Shown here in pieces: positions 1 through 8,774 of a stretch of DNA of 36,873 nucleotides. Source of the DNA: JADFRG01 sp036986135 (GTDB lineage: Bacteria; Chloroflexota; Anaerolineae; Anaerolineales; E44-bin32). The position numbers and the translations under genes are program-made. The notes beneath the pieces were generated by a model, which was given only the letters and a program-made list of their open reading frames with translations, ran no database searches and was not told the origin of the DNA. The stretch spans positions 1 to 36,873 of the forward strand of contig BTQZ01000024.1 in assembly GCA_036986135.1 (NCBI GenBank). Reading direction: 5' to 3'. The number at the start of each line of letters is the position of its first letter. The first letter of the stretch is position 1.

Positions 1-52
1 CCGCAAGATCATCCGGAACGAAGATCTCAGCCGTATCAAGGTTGAAGTCCAT
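1..52 (-). CDS. 5' end of an unidentified leftward gene (partial)
   Basis: An ATG on the minus strand at 52-50 opens a frame that stays open to the window edge, giving about 17 residues beginning MDFNLDTAEIFVPDD. It starts 12 bases downstream of the stop of the ROK-like gene, in the same direction, so it is probably the next gene of the same operon. Too little is visible to assign a family. The operon context (sugar kinase-like protein, DUF5107 protein, ROK repressor) suggests a carbohydrate-related function, but that is inference only. Confidence 0.5.
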   Translation of the reverse strand, partial: MDFNLDTAEIFVPDDLA

Positions 53-64
53 TTCGGCCTCTCT

Positions 65-1462
65 TTAGCCAAGCGCCGGGAGACTTGCTGCCGCGACAGC
101 CTGTCCAACTCGGCGGCTTCCTTCATCAGGAAGTTGAATACTGACTTGTGCGGCGATCGCCGGGAACTCGTTTTCGATGACTTCAGTAGCCCCATCTAGG
201 ATGAGCCTTCCTCCTCGCCCGGAGGTGCAGCGACCCAGGAGAATTACGTGTTTCAAGTCATAGAAATCCGCGTAGTGAGCAAGGGTATACCCAAGGTAGT
301 AGCCTATGGTCTGCCAAATCATCTCCGCACGCGTCTCGCCCGCTTCAAGCTTCTCTTGCACAAGTTCGAGCTGGGCTGCCTTCGGTATCCCACTCGGCAC
401 CTCTATCCCAACCTTCGAAGCCAGACGGAAGATGCATTCCTGCGAGAAGTATTGGGCGCCGACTCCGCGATCTCTGGACCACTCGTCCACCGGTGCTTTT
501 GGGTTATAGTCCACCGGTGCGAAAGCAAGTTCGTTCAGCCAACCCGTGATGTTGCCCTCCATATCCACATATCCACCCGCCTCGCTCGATCCCATCGCAA
601 TCCCCAGAACTCCAACGTCTTCCAACGACATCGAGCCAGCCAATGCCGTGACATCGCCGTCATTTGCCACCTCTAATGGCACGGCCATCTCATCCTGGAT
701 GCGAAGAAATAGGCCCCTTACTTCGTCGTAGCGCTCCTTTGGGATGCCGCGAAATAGTGAAGCGACACGTACCCGGTTATCGATGTAAATGCCGGCTGCG
801 CTGCCTCCTATGGCGTCCACGCGCGGCATTTGTTCTGCGGCTTTCTTCAAAGCGCTCATGACTTCCCGATAGTGATATTCAGGATCGACCTGGACCTTCG
901 GCTGCCAAACAACTTCTTCGCTGAAGATCGCCTGGCCGTCGACGACGGCCGCAGCTTTTCGATCTGAAGCTCCCAGGTCGAATCCGATTCGGTATCCCTC
1001 TAAGTTTCCTCCGAGTGGTGTCCGACGCTCCGACTCAGCTGGAACATCTGTGGGATCGCATGGGACGACCGTGAAGGTCTCTTCGTAAACATCCTCACCC
1101 ATGAAGTGATAGTCGAAACTGCGGACTCCATTCGGTGAGTAGCATGCTCGAAGGTATTCCCCAATGCCCTTCGGCCCTCCCACATATATCTTCCAGCCTC
1201 CCTTTTGCCAAAGGAGAAACTTGAGAATCCTTTCCACGTAAGCCAGAGCGGAGTCGGAACGGAGATGCCCCTCTGGATACACCCGGGTCTCAAAGCGGGA
1301 GACTTCACCATCCATGCGCTGCAGCCCCAGGACCAACGGCACTCCTACGCCCTCACGATCAAGTTCCAGCAGGAAATTGCGATTTGCCAAAACTGCGGGA
1401 CGGAATGCGTCGTCAAGGGGAGGTACATGTTCGGGCGCTATCAATTTGAATCCCACGTTCAT
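65..1462 (-). CDS. Divergent ROK-family sugar kinase-like protein with extra N-terminal domain
   Basis: This 465-residue protein has an actin-like ATPase fold beginning near residue 157, where the phosphate-1 motif FDLGASD (161-167) resembles the DxGxT/S signature of ROK kinases. Later segments such as VANDGDVTALAG and LGIAMGSSEAGG fit the second half of a ROK fold. The Cys-rich zinc motif of typical ROK proteins is absent. About 150 residues precede the kinase-like part, and I do not recognise them. ROK kinases phosphorylate hexoses with ATP, so this could be a cytoplasmic sugar kinase for the transported substrate. The missing zinc motif and unusual N-terminus mean a non-kinase role is also possible. 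Its start codon overlaps the stop of the upstream DUF5107 gene by 4 bp (ATGA), indicating translational coupling. Confidence 0.7.
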   Translation of the reverse strand: MNVGFKLIAPEHVPPLDDAFRPAVLANRNFLLELDREGVGVPLVLGLQRMDGEVSRFETRVYPEGHLRSDSALAYVERILKFLLWQKGGWKIYVGGPKGIGEYLRACYSPNGVRSFDYHFMGEDVYEETFTVVPCDPTDVPAESERRTPLGGNLEGYRIGFDLGASDRKAAAVVDGQAIFSEEVVWQPKVQVDPEYHYREVMSALKKAAEQMPRVDAIGGSAAGIYIDNRVRVASLFRGIPKERYDEVRGLFLRIQDEMAVPLEVANDGDVTALAGSMSLEDVGVLGIAMGSSEAGGYVDMEGNITGWLNELAFAPVDYNPKAPVDEWSRDRGVGAQYFSQECIFRLASKVGIEVPSGIPKAAQLELVQEKLEAGETRAEMIWQTIGYYLGYTLAHYADFYDLKHVILLGRCTSGRGGRLILDGATEVIENEFPAIAAQVSIQLPDEGSRRVGQAVAAASLPALG

Positions 1463-3501
1463 TTACTGGCCCTTCCTGTCAGACGGAAGTCAATCTCGCG
1501 GGGAATCGGAGCCTCAGTTCGCGCCCGCTCTCGAAGCGAAATGCCAGCAGGAGCCGCTCCCCCATCGTTCAGCTTCTGCTCATGATATGCCAGCCACAGA
1601 TCCGAGAGCGAATTCTCTCCCTCTCGCAGGTCAGCCACAACAACCTTGTCCTCGAAGAAGCGCTCGGCTATCTTAGTCTCTCCCTCTGCCAAGGCAGCCT
1701 GAGCCCTAAGCAGTCTGATCCGGCCCGATTCCCTCACGCCGGCTGGGAAAGTCTCCAACAGCTCTAACCACTCGCGAGTTCTACCGGATTCAATCAAGCA
1801 CTGACCGCATTCGGATGCTAAGGGAAGGAGGCCAGGAGCTTCGCAGCACGCGGCGATGTACTTCTCAGCAGCTTCATCCAGCCGCCCCTCTTCTCGGGCA
1901 AGCACAGCGAGGTTTCGCAATACCCATGGCGTTCTTTGAATCTCCAGGGATCGCTCCCAGGCCTCCCGCGCGCCCCCCGAATTCCCGTCGGCGTGCCGCA
2001 TGACGCCCATGTGCAGCCAGGCCAGCCAGTTATCCTCTTGATTTGCCTCTAGGAGACGAGCGAGGCGTGAGCACCACTCATCGCCCACCACAAAACTCGA
2101 AGGCGCCTTTTCGGACGCCGCTGCCGGAAATGATCCCCTTTCGATCAGAGCGATCCAGGGCAACTGCTCCTCTCCAAGCGAATGGTCATCGAAGACGAGG
2201 CCGGCAGGATCGAACGGTGGCTCGCCCGAAGCCTCACGCCGCCTTCGCTCGAGAGCGCCCCAACCGGATCCGCGGTGATAGAGCTCAACGGGCGGACGAT
2301 CGATGTGCTCACCCCCTCGCTCGAACTCAGCAGAGAGATCAGCCTCCGGCATCATACGGTCGAGCTCAACTTCGACCGCCTCTTTTGCGCGAGGCCAGCT
2401 GGGTCCATGCACAACGCTCGGATCCACCGCGAGCTGGCCATAGGCCTCAAGCCATTCCCAATGTGCTCCTGGCGGCATCCGCAGATGTTCAAACTGCGTC
2501 CGCGAGAGACCCGCCTGGATTTCGACATAGTCTTGCCCTCCCGGCGAAAGGTACCTTTGCCAGTTCATTCCGCCCGGTCCCGTTCCCCAAACCCACATCT
2601 TGCGGCCCACCATTCGTCGCGTTGACACATGTATGAGGCCACTGCCCTCACCATCCAGCGCTGCTACCCACGGTCTTTGATTGTGCGGAATATGAAAGAA
2701 GTAGTCCGACGCGTATCGGGCGTTCGCTGCATAAGTGAAGTCAACTCCGTCATAACGTGGAACCGGTATTTGCCGAAGACCGGCCAGGCCGTCGTATGCG
2801 TAGGCGAAATCCGAAGGGACGACCACTCGCGTGCTTTCGGTTGCCGGGACTGCGATATTCGACCACCAGTACATTGGCACTTCGTGGTCGCGAGGATTAA
2901 TGATCCGAGTGCGCAAGAACAGGAAGGGTGAGTCGTCGAGTAGATAGGCGTCAATCTGGAAAGGGACCTTGCGTAGCCTTTCCCACTCGTACAATCGCAG
3001 GATCGGTGATCCATCGGACTGTTCGACTCTCGCAGCAAACAGGGAAGAGCAGGTCAATGGCGAATGACCGATCGTGCCGATGTTCCACTCAACGCCACCG
3101 CGGAACCAGGCATTACGGATCGCTAGATTGGCAAGCTGAAGGACAGGATTGACCGCCAATAATTCCGCGCCCGAGGGTCGGTGAACCAATGACCACAATC
3201 GACCCCCATATTCCAATAGGAAGGTGGCCCGAAGGAACTCGTTCTCGAGAACGGCAACCCGGAAGTTGGTGATTTGAAGGTCCCTTGCATAGCCATCTTG
3301 CACGGTGTAGGGCAGGATGCTACGAACATGACCGTAGCCCGTATTTTTCAGCACATCCTTGGGCAGCTCCGATAGCTGTTCCAACCGGGGAGGCGCTGGT
3401 CCACCGGTAAGAGAAGGGAGAGGGTTTTCTTGGCCGAGCACTGTCGCCGGCATTCTCCAATTCTCAATCCGCAGTTCACTCACGGCAGGGGCGTTCTCCA
3501 T
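1459..3501 (-). CDS. DUF5107 domain protein with C-terminal TPR repeats (shorter paralogue)
   Basis: This 680-residue protein has an N-terminal domain (about residues 55-345) resembling DUF5107. The segment LEYGGRLWSL recalls the LPELGGRI signature of galactose-mutarotase-like beta-sandwiches, and TPR-like helices follow from about 440 to 640. It is clearly paralogous to the 1016-residue protein at 8775-11825: both share YGHVRSILPYTVQD-like / YGVAHIYPYTLQDE-like openings and a NP-hydrophobic-YWW/YHYW segment. It is shorter because it has fewer TPR units. No signal peptide is visible, so it is probably cytoplasmic. The ATG has no convincing Shine-Dalgarno sequence; a second ATG 16 codons later is an alternative. 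DUF5107 has no established activity known to me. Sugar recognition or mutarotation is inferred from the fold and the neighbours. Confidence 0.75.
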   Translation of the reverse strand: MENAPAVSELRIENWRMPATVLGQENPLPSLTGGPAPPRLEQLSELPKDVLKNTGYGHVRSILPYTVQDGYARDLQITNFRVAVLENEFLRATFLLEYGGRLWSLVHRPSGAELLAVNPVLQLANLAIRNAWFRGGVEWNIGTIGHSPLTCSSLFAARVEQSDGSPILRLYEWERLRKVPFQIDAYLLDDSPFLFLRTRIINPRDHEVPMYWWSNIAVPATESTRVVVPSDFAYAYDGLAGLRQIPVPRYDGVDFTYAANARYASDYFFHIPHNQRPWVAALDGEGSGLIHVSTRRMVGRKMWVWGTGPGGMNWQRYLSPGGQDYVEIQAGLSRTQFEHLRMPPGAHWEWLEAYGQLAVDPSVVHGPSWPRAKEAVEVELDRMMPEADLSAEFERGGEHIDRPPVELYHRGSGWGALERRRREASGEPPFDPAGLVFDDHSLGEEQLPWIALIERGSFPAAASEKAPSSFVVGDEWCSRLARLLEANQEDNWLAWLHMGVMRHADGNSGGAREAWERSLEIQRTPWVLRNLAVLAREEGRLDEAAEKYIAACCEAPGLLPLASECGQCLIESGRTREWLELLETFPAGVRESGRIRLLRAQAALAEGETKIAERFFEDKVVVADLREGENSLSDLWLAYHEQKLNDGGAAPAGISLRERARTEAPIPREIDFRLTGRASK

Positions 3502-3641
3502 TGGACGACTGCGAGGCAGCCTGCCGACAGAGTGTCGCCTGCGCTTCGGAGCCGCAAGGAACGTTAGCCGACCTCGGAAGCCAACTGATTCGTTTCACCG
3601 GTAACCTCTAGGATCGACCTACTTGACTGAAGCCAGGAAAC

Positions 3642-4844
3642 TCAGAGAAGACCCAATTCATGCTGGAGGATTAACGCGGAGGCCCCGACAATCACCATGT
3701 CCGATCCCTCATCCACCACCCCTACCTCAGTGTCTCGCGCAAGCGATGGAAGTGTTCGCCTGCTCATCTCTTCCCGAATTACATCGAGCAGGAATTGGCC
3801 AAAGCGGGCTACGTTGCCCCCGATCATAATCCGACAACTGCCCAAAACGCCCACCATATTCGCAGCCGCAATGCCCGTCGCTTCCCCTACCTCAAGAATC
3901 ACTCGACGAACATCTTCATTGCCTTCATTGAAGGCCCGAATAGCGACCTCGATGTCGATTTCTTCGGGCTTGCCGACATAAGTACTGAGCGAGGTCTTGG
4001 GGTTTTGCGCGGCGATGCTACGGATCCGATCTACGATCGCCCGACTGCTCGCAATGGTTTCCAGGCATCCGTAGTGACCGCATGCGCATTGATGACCATC
4101 CTGGACAACCTTCACGTGACCAATCTCTCCAGCACCGACCGGGCTGCCGTGCAAGAGCTGGCCGTTGAGAATGATCCCAGCCCCAACTCCCCAGCCCAGA
4201 TTGATCACCACCAGGGGCAATGTGCTGTCCCTTCGATTGTCAGATGCATATGCGGCAAGGGCTGATGCCTGAGTGTCGTTTGCCATGTATACGGGAAGCT
4301 GGTAGCGCTCCTGCAGCAATTTCCGCAGGGGGATATGACGCCAATTCAAGTTCACGGACTGCTGCAACACACCCCTGGCAGCATCAACAAGCCCGGGGGC
4401 GCCGATACCTATTCCTAAAATCGGGCTGCTAGAAGAATCGATCAAGGACCCGACCAAGTCATAGACCATGCTCAGGGCAGCCTCACCATCTTTTCCGCTC
4501 AAGGGCAAATTGACACGGTGCTGAATGACTCCCCTTAGATTCGATAACGCGCCTCGGAAGTCACGCCTGGACAGATCGATCCCGATGAGCTGGCGTGAAT
4601 CGTCGACGATGCGCAATAGAATGGCGCGGCGGCCTCCGGAGGAGGGGGCTAGGCCCATCTCCTCCACAAGTCCATCCTCGATTAGTTCTGCAACCACGTC
4701 CGAAATGGTGGGTGGCGTAAGCTGAGTAGCTCGCGAGAGTTCAGCGCGGCTGATAGGTCCATCAGAATAGATAATCCGGAGCACCAGTTGAGTGTTGTGC
4801 GCCCTCGCACGACTCGGAGTCGCTCTATTCATTTCAATACGCAT
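3642..4844 (-). CDS. ROK-family transcriptional repressor (NagC/XylR type)
   Basis: This 400-residue protein carries an N-terminal winged helix-turn-helix (about residues 15-75, with SRAELSRATQLTPPTISDVV as recognition region) followed by a ROK sugar-binding domain. The ROK part shows GIGAPG, the catalytic-type MANDTQASA segment and a complete zinc motif, GEIGHV followed by CACGHYGCLE. This is the architecture of NagC/XylR-type repressors that release DNA on binding a sugar or sugar phosphate. It is transcribed divergently from the binding-protein/permease operon and has its own strong promoter at 4891-4919. It probably controls both directions from the 4.9-5.1 kb region. The kinase residues are largely kept, so a bifunctional role cannot be excluded. 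Confidence 0.9.
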   Translation of the reverse strand: MRIEMNRATPSRARAHNTQLVLRIIYSDGPISRAELSRATQLTPPTISDVVAELIEDGLVEEMGLAPSSGGRRAILLRIVDDSRQLIGIDLSRRDFRGALSNLRGVIQHRVNLPLSGKDGEAALSMVYDLVGSLIDSSSSPILGIGIGAPGLVDAARGVLQQSVNLNWRHIPLRKLLQERYQLPVYMANDTQASALAAYASDNRRDSTLPLVVINLGWGVGAGIILNGQLLHGSPVGAGEIGHVKVVQDGHQCACGHYGCLETIASSRAIVDRIRSIAAQNPKTSLSTYVGKPEEIDIEVAIRAFNEGNEDVRRVILEVGEATGIAAANMVGVLGSCRIMIGGNVARFGQFLLDVIREEMSRRTLPSLARDTEVGVVDEGSDMVIVGASALILQHELGLL

Positions 4845-4890
4845 AGGGTAAACCTAGGATTCATATCCAGATAGTTAATTTCGCTTATTA

Positions 4891-4919
4891 AGAATAGGTT
4901 TAATCCAAGGCCTTGTCAA
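4891..4919 (-). promoter_or_regulatory. Sigma70-type promoter for the ROK repressor
   Basis: On the minus strand TTGACA (4919-4914) is followed after 17 bp by TATTCT (4896-4891), about 47 bp upstream of the repressor start codon. The spacer contains TTGGATT, also present in the spacer of the divergent promoter, suggesting that one regulator acts on both. Confidence 0.7.
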
Positions 4920-5067
4920 GACGTTGTGATTGCGGGCATTCTTCTGTCTTCAGAAGTGGAATTGTAGGGTCTGTCTGTACCGCTCCAAGGCTGGATAGCT
5001 ACCGATAGTGTCGATTTGGCGGGTGAGGATGGGGGTGCTCATACATTACACTACGGATGAACGCTGG

Positions 5068-5096
5068 TTGACAAACGAATTGGATTCGTCTACTAT
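5068..5096 (+). promoter_or_regulatory. Sigma70-type promoter for the sugar ABC operon
   Basis: A consensus -35 box TTGACA (5068-5073) is separated by exactly 17 bp from TACTAT (5091-5096). The expected start of transcription is near 5103, leaving a leader of about 320 bases before the binding-protein gene. The spacer is almost filled by a perfect inverted repeat (5075-5089). Confidence 0.75.
5075..5089. promoter_or_regulatory. Candidate ROK-repressor operator (15-bp palindrome)
   Basis: The arms ACGAAT and ATTCGT flank a TGG centre with no mismatch, lying wholly between the -35 and -10 boxes. A protein bound here would block RNA polymerase. Assignment to the adjacent ROK repressor is inferred from position and from the TTGGATT shared with the repressor's own promoter spacer. 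Confidence 0.55.
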
Positions 5097-5102
5097 GTTG
5101 AG

Positions 5103-5426
5103 CAATTAGGGCTTCTTAATTAGCTACCTTAAGTATCTTCCGCCGCTGGATTGCGATCGCCGGAGAGCATTCAGTACACTCTATTCAGGGATATTCGAAT
5201 TAGCTGGTCGGGAATGGATAGCGTCGCCCAGCTGAAACCAGCCACATCCGAGCAATCGAGGCCGTCTGAGTTTCCGCAACCTAATATCAGCACCCAAGAA
5301 GGCATGTTTGCGCTCGACATTTTGCGTCCCGTTTGAGAGGAGGTGGAACCTCTATTTGGTGGAGGCAATACCGGTCGTCTAGTCACTATTCAACATCCCC
5401 ACAATTCAGATTGGAGAGAGAAGAGA
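5103..5426 (+). other. Long 5' leader of the sugar ABC operon
   Basis: About 320 bases lie between the predicted transcription start and the ATG of the binding-protein gene. I see no convincing coding sequence. A small open frame ending at 5336 has no ribosome-binding site. A compact hairpin, GAGGT-GGA-ACCTC (5340-5352), overlaps an AGGAGG that does not serve the real start. I do not recognise a known riboswitch. The leader could carry post-transcriptional control. Confidence 0.35.
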
Positions 5427-6797
5427 ATGTACAGAGACAATCGGAAAGTGTTCTTACTTCTTCTGAGTGTTCTCGCGATCGGCCTGTTGGCAGCCGGTTG
5501 TAGCACTCCCACTGCAGAACCCCCGGCGGCTGGTGAGGAAGAAGCAGCACCTGCTGCTGAGGAAGGCGAAGTAACCTCGTTGGATTTTGTCGTCTGGTCC
5601 TACGGATTGGATACGATCCAAGACAACATCGCGAACTTCGAAGCTGTAAATCCGGAGTGCAATATCAACCTCCAGGACTACGGCTGGCCTGATTATCACG
5701 ACACGATGGTCGCCCGGTTCGCGGCTGGAGATCCCCCGGAGTTGCTGTACGGTTCCGATCACTGGCTAGAGGAATGGGCTTCAGCGGGTTGGCTTGCTCC
5801 AGTTGATGCAGAATTCCCGCAGGTTGCAGAATACAGTGGTGAGCTCGCCCCGTACGCGCTTCAAGGAATGACATACGAAGACAGTGTGTATGGTCTGTCG
5901 TACTACGCAGATACAATCGACTTCGTGTACAACGAAGCCCAGTTGAAAGAGGCTGGCTTTGATTCGCCGCCGGATACCTGGCAGGACGTCTGGGACATGT
6001 CGGTTGCGCTCAAGGAAGCGGGCATCGTTGAGTACCCCCTGATCCTCGCCTTCTCTCAGCAGGAAGGTGCATCCATCGAGGCCATGATCTCGATGATCTA
6101 TGCACGACATGACGGGGAAGGAGCACTCTTCGACGCCAACAACCAGCCGACTTTTAATGAAGAAGGCAGCGCAGCATTTGAAGCGATTGAGTGGCTAAGG
6201 AAGGCCTATGAGGCCGAGCTGTTTGACCCGGCGAGCCTGACGACGCTCGAACTCGACCAGGTTGCGAGCATGCAATCCGGAGCGCACACCTTCACGATCT
6301 TCCCGCAATACAACGTGGCGGCCCTGAATCTCGAAGGCAGTGGCGACTACGCAGGTAGCTTCAAGATCGGCCTAATGCCGGGCTCTAGCCGCAACACCGT
6401 GGGCTACGTGCGATTCTATGCAATGACCCCGGCGGTTGCAGAAATGGGCGAGGCGGCGCTTGAGTGCGCAGGGAGTTTCCTGAGCTACTTCGGTGGAAAG
6501 ACGGACGGCAAATACGAGGTGGTTGAGCGCTGGGCGGTAGAGAACGGCCTGGGCTTCGCACAGCTGCCACTATTTGATGACCCCGATGTCCGGGAAGCGT
6601 TCGGCCAATGGGGCGACGTGGATGTCATTGCTGAAAACGCAGCGTTAGCTCGAGCCAAGGAGGGGCTGACGCCGTGGTTCGGCGCCTGGGACGTCTTCAC
6701 TCGGGCGGAAATCCACAAGGCTATTCTCGGGCAGCAAGATACGATGGTTACGCTCAACAACATGGCTGACCAATGGAATGAACTAGCTGGCCGATAG
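5427..6797 (+). CDS. Sugar ABC transporter substrate-binding lipoprotein (family 1, CUT1)
   Basis: The preferred ATG at 5427, preceded by a GGAGAGAG-type ribosome site, gives 456 residues. A lipoprotein signal peptide ends in the lipobox LAAGC (Cys25), followed by an acidic, Ala/Pro/Glu-rich linker and then an extracellular solute-binding domain of usual family-1 length. A GTG at 5343 in the same frame would place the signal peptide 28 residues in and is unlikely. The protein should be anchored outside the membrane, capture an oligosaccharide or sugar and deliver it to the two permeases encoded next. It is the first gene after the regulated promoter, and a strong hairpin follows it. The substrate cannot be read from sequence. 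Confidence 0.92.
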   Translation: MYRDNRKVFLLLLSVLAIGLLAAGCSTPTAEPPAAGEEEAAPAAEEGEVTSLDFVVWSYGLDTIQDNIANFEAVNPECNINLQDYGWPDYHDTMVARFAAGDPPELLYGSDHWLEEWASAGWLAPVDAEFPQVAEYSGELAPYALQGMTYEDSVYGLSYYADTIDFVYNEAQLKEAGFDSPPDTWQDVWDMSVALKEAGIVEYPLILAFSQQEGASIEAMISMIYARHDGEGALFDANNQPTFNEEGSAAFEAIEWLRKAYEAELFDPASLTTLELDQVASMQSGAHTFTIFPQYNVAALNLEGSGDYAGSFKIGLMPGSSRNTVGYVRFYAMTPAVAEMGEAALECAGSFLSYFGGKTDGKYEVVERWAVENGLGFAQLPLFDDPDVREAFGQWGDVDVIAENAALARAKEGLTPWFGAWDVFTRAEIHKAILGQQDTMVTLNNMADQWNELAGR

Positions 6798-6813
6798 TTC
6801 GGAGAATGCTTCA

Positions 6814-6851
6814 ATGGAGGGCGACAATCATTCGTGAGGGTTGCCCTCCAT
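6814..6851 (+). terminator. Intercistronic hairpin after the binding-protein gene
   Basis: A 12-bp stem (6814-6825 with 6840-6851, one G-T wobble) encloses a 14-nt loop and is followed by GTCTTT. It lies between the binding-protein gene and the first permease gene. Such hairpins often give partial termination or protect the 3' end of the upstream message, so that more binding protein than permease is made. Confidence 0.6.
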
Positions 6852-6925
6852 GTCTTTAATGGCGAGCCCAGATTAGTATGTGGTAGGAAAGGATTGGATT
6901 TGTAACAGTGCGGAAGGGAGGTGGT

Positions 6926-7807
6926 GTGAAAATCGGTCGAAGAGCGTATCCCTATCTTTCCATCCTACCGGTCTTGCTGGTCGTCGCTCTTTTCGCCATC
7001 TATCCGATCATCTACGCCGTTCGAACGAGTTTTTACAGGTACCTTCTCATTCGGCCGAACGATCACCCCTTTATCGGGCTTGACAATTTTATCGAAGTTG
7101 TCACAAGCTACTACTTCAGAAACTCGATCCAGGTCACCGGGATTTACACGGTGGCGGTTGTGATCGGCGTCATCCTCTATGGGCTTGGCGTTGCCCTGCT
7201 CCTGAACTCTGCAATCAAGTTGGCCGGACCCCTAAAAGTCGTCATCTTGCTGCCCTGGGCCTTGCCGGCTGTCGTGAGCGGTCTTCTATGGAAATGGCTC
7301 CTGAACGCCGACTTCGGAATACTCAACTCTCTACTGTTCTCGGCTGGGCTCATCGACGACTACATCCCCTTCCTCGCCGTCCCTTCGCTTGCCAGGTTGA
7401 GTCTAATCATGGCCTTCATCTGGAAGGAAGGTCCGCTGGTCGCGATCTTTTTCCTGGCAGCCTTACAGCTGATCCCTGATGAGTATTACGAAGCTGCCAA
7501 GATCGACGGAGGGGGCGCCTGGCAGGTGTTCCGGCATGTGACTCTGCCGCTGCTCCGTCCCGTGCTTCTCGTCGTCGTGGTGTACGAAACCTTAACCGCC
7601 ATTCTCACATTCGATACGATCTTTGTGATGACTGGCGGTGGCCCAGGGGACGCCACCGCACTGATCAGCTGGTTCGCCTATGCCGAAATCTTCAAATCGC
7701 TCGACCTTGGGCACGGTATCGCACTTGCGATTATCATCGCTGCGATTACTCTGGTTTTGATTCTGTTCTACCTTCGAATACTGAGAACTGAAGAGACAGA
7801 AGTGTAG
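6926..7807 (+). CDS. Sugar ABC transporter permease, MalF type
   Basis: The 293-residue membrane protein has about six hydrophobic segments and the EAA cytoplasmic loop YYEAAKIDGGGAW, followed by a leucine-rich PLLRPVLLVVVV helix that couples the permease to an ATPase. I choose the GTG at 6926 because GGGAGG lies just upstream. An in-frame GTG at 6908 is possible but has a worse site. It forms the translocation channel with the next gene's product. No ATP-binding subunit is encoded here, so a shared MsiK/MalK-type ATPase from elsewhere is expected. Confidence 0.92.
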   Translation: MKIGRRAYPYLSILPVLLVVALFAIYPIIYAVRTSFYRYLLIRPNDHPFIGLDNFIEVVTSYYFRNSIQVTGIYTVAVVIGVILYGLGVALLLNSAIKLAGPLKVVILLPWALPAVVSGLLWKWLLNADFGILNSLLFSAGLIDDYIPFLAVPSLARLSLIMAFIWKEGPLVAIFFLAALQLIPDEYYEAAKIDGGGAWQVFRHVTLPLLRPVLLVVVVYETLTAILTFDTIFVMTGGGPGDATALISWFAYAEIFKSLDLGHGIALAIIIAAITLVLILFYLRILRTEETEV

Positions 7808-7830
7808 GAGTGTGATCGGATAATGCAGTC

Positions 7831-8733
7831 ATGCGCGTGAAGATCAGAGGCCTCATTAAGCCGGTCGCTTTAAACTCGGTCGCGCTCCTGCTGCTCATTT
7901 TTATCGTAGGACCGCTGCTGTGGGTGGCGGTCGCGAGCATCCAGGGGGAAAGGGAGCTGCTGCGTCAGCCGACGCGCCTAATCCCACAAAACCCAACCCT
8001 GGATAACTACGAATATGTTTTTACCGGCAAGATCCCTACCGACCTCGACGTCAAGGGCAATACACTGCGCAGTCGAATTTCTCAGGAGGCGCGCCTGATA
8101 CCAGCCTCCTTGAAGAACAGCTTCCTGGTCGCAACTTCGGTAATGCTCATTAATCTGCTGATCGGCCCGCTTGCCGCCTATACGTTTTCCCGTATGAAGT
8201 TCCGAGGCAAAACCGCCTCCTTCAATCTCATCCTTGGCAGCCGTTTGCTGCCGGTCATTGCAGTAGCCATCCCCTACTACGTCATCATTCAATCGCTCGG
8301 CCTGCTAGACACTCACCTCTCGCTCATTCTCGTCTACCTGGTGCTCACTCTCCCTTTCACTATCTGGTTTCTCACTCTTTATTTCAACGGCATCCCAACC
8401 GATTTCGAAGACGCGGCACTTATCGACGGGTGCAGCACAATTCAATCGCTGACACGGGTCGTCATTCCGATCGCGCTTCCCGGTCTGGTCGCAGCCGCGG
8501 CTTTTGCCTTCATGACCTCTTACAACGAATTCCTCTTCGCGCGATTTCTAACACAGTCGATTGATTCACAAACTGGACCGGTGCTCATCGCGGCCATCGC
8601 AGGCAATCCAGATGCGAGCTACTCCTTGATCTCCGTCTCCATGACACTCGGGCTGATCCCTCCCCTGCTATTGGCGCTCCTCTTGCGGCGCTGGCTTACG
8701 GAAGGTCTGTCAACCTCAATCACGTTCCGATAG
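7831..8733 (+). CDS. Sugar ABC transporter permease, MalG type
   Basis: The 300-residue inner-membrane protein has roughly six transmembrane helices and an EAA-like loop (FEDAALIDGCST). Typical of the MalG side of CUT1 systems, it has an insertion of about 35 residues in the first extracytoplasmic loop (around residues 65-100) before the segment ending in AAYTFSRMKF. It follows the MalF-type permease by 23 bp and is followed by the second DUF5107 gene, consistent with one operon. An ATG at 7823 is out of frame and quickly hits a stop. Confidence 0.92.
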   Translation: MRVKIRGLIKPVALNSVALLLLIFIVGPLLWVAVASIQGERELLRQPTRLIPQNPTLDNYEYVFTGKIPTDLDVKGNTLRSRISQEARLIPASLKNSFLVATSVMLINLLIGPLAAYTFSRMKFRGKTASFNLILGSRLLPVIAVAIPYYVIIQSLGLLDTHLSLILVYLVLTLPFTIWFLTLYFNGIPTDFEDAALIDGCSTIQSLTRVVIPIALPGLVAAAAFAFMTSYNEFLFARFLTQSIDSQTGPVLIAAIAGNPDASYSLISVSMTLGLIPPLLLALLLRRWLTEGLSTSITFR

Positions 8734-8774
8734 GTCCGGCTGCGTTTGATTCTCGACCAACGGTAAGGAGCAAC

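Noticed and set aside
3587..3593. GATTCGT upstream of the DUF5107 gene as a second ROK site
   Set aside because: Only seven bases match the operator half, with no palindrome; such a match is expected by chance in a window this long.
5151..5336. Small 61-codon frame in the leader upstream of the region 1 binding protein
   Set aside because: No ribosome-binding site, no recognisable protein features and atypical composition.
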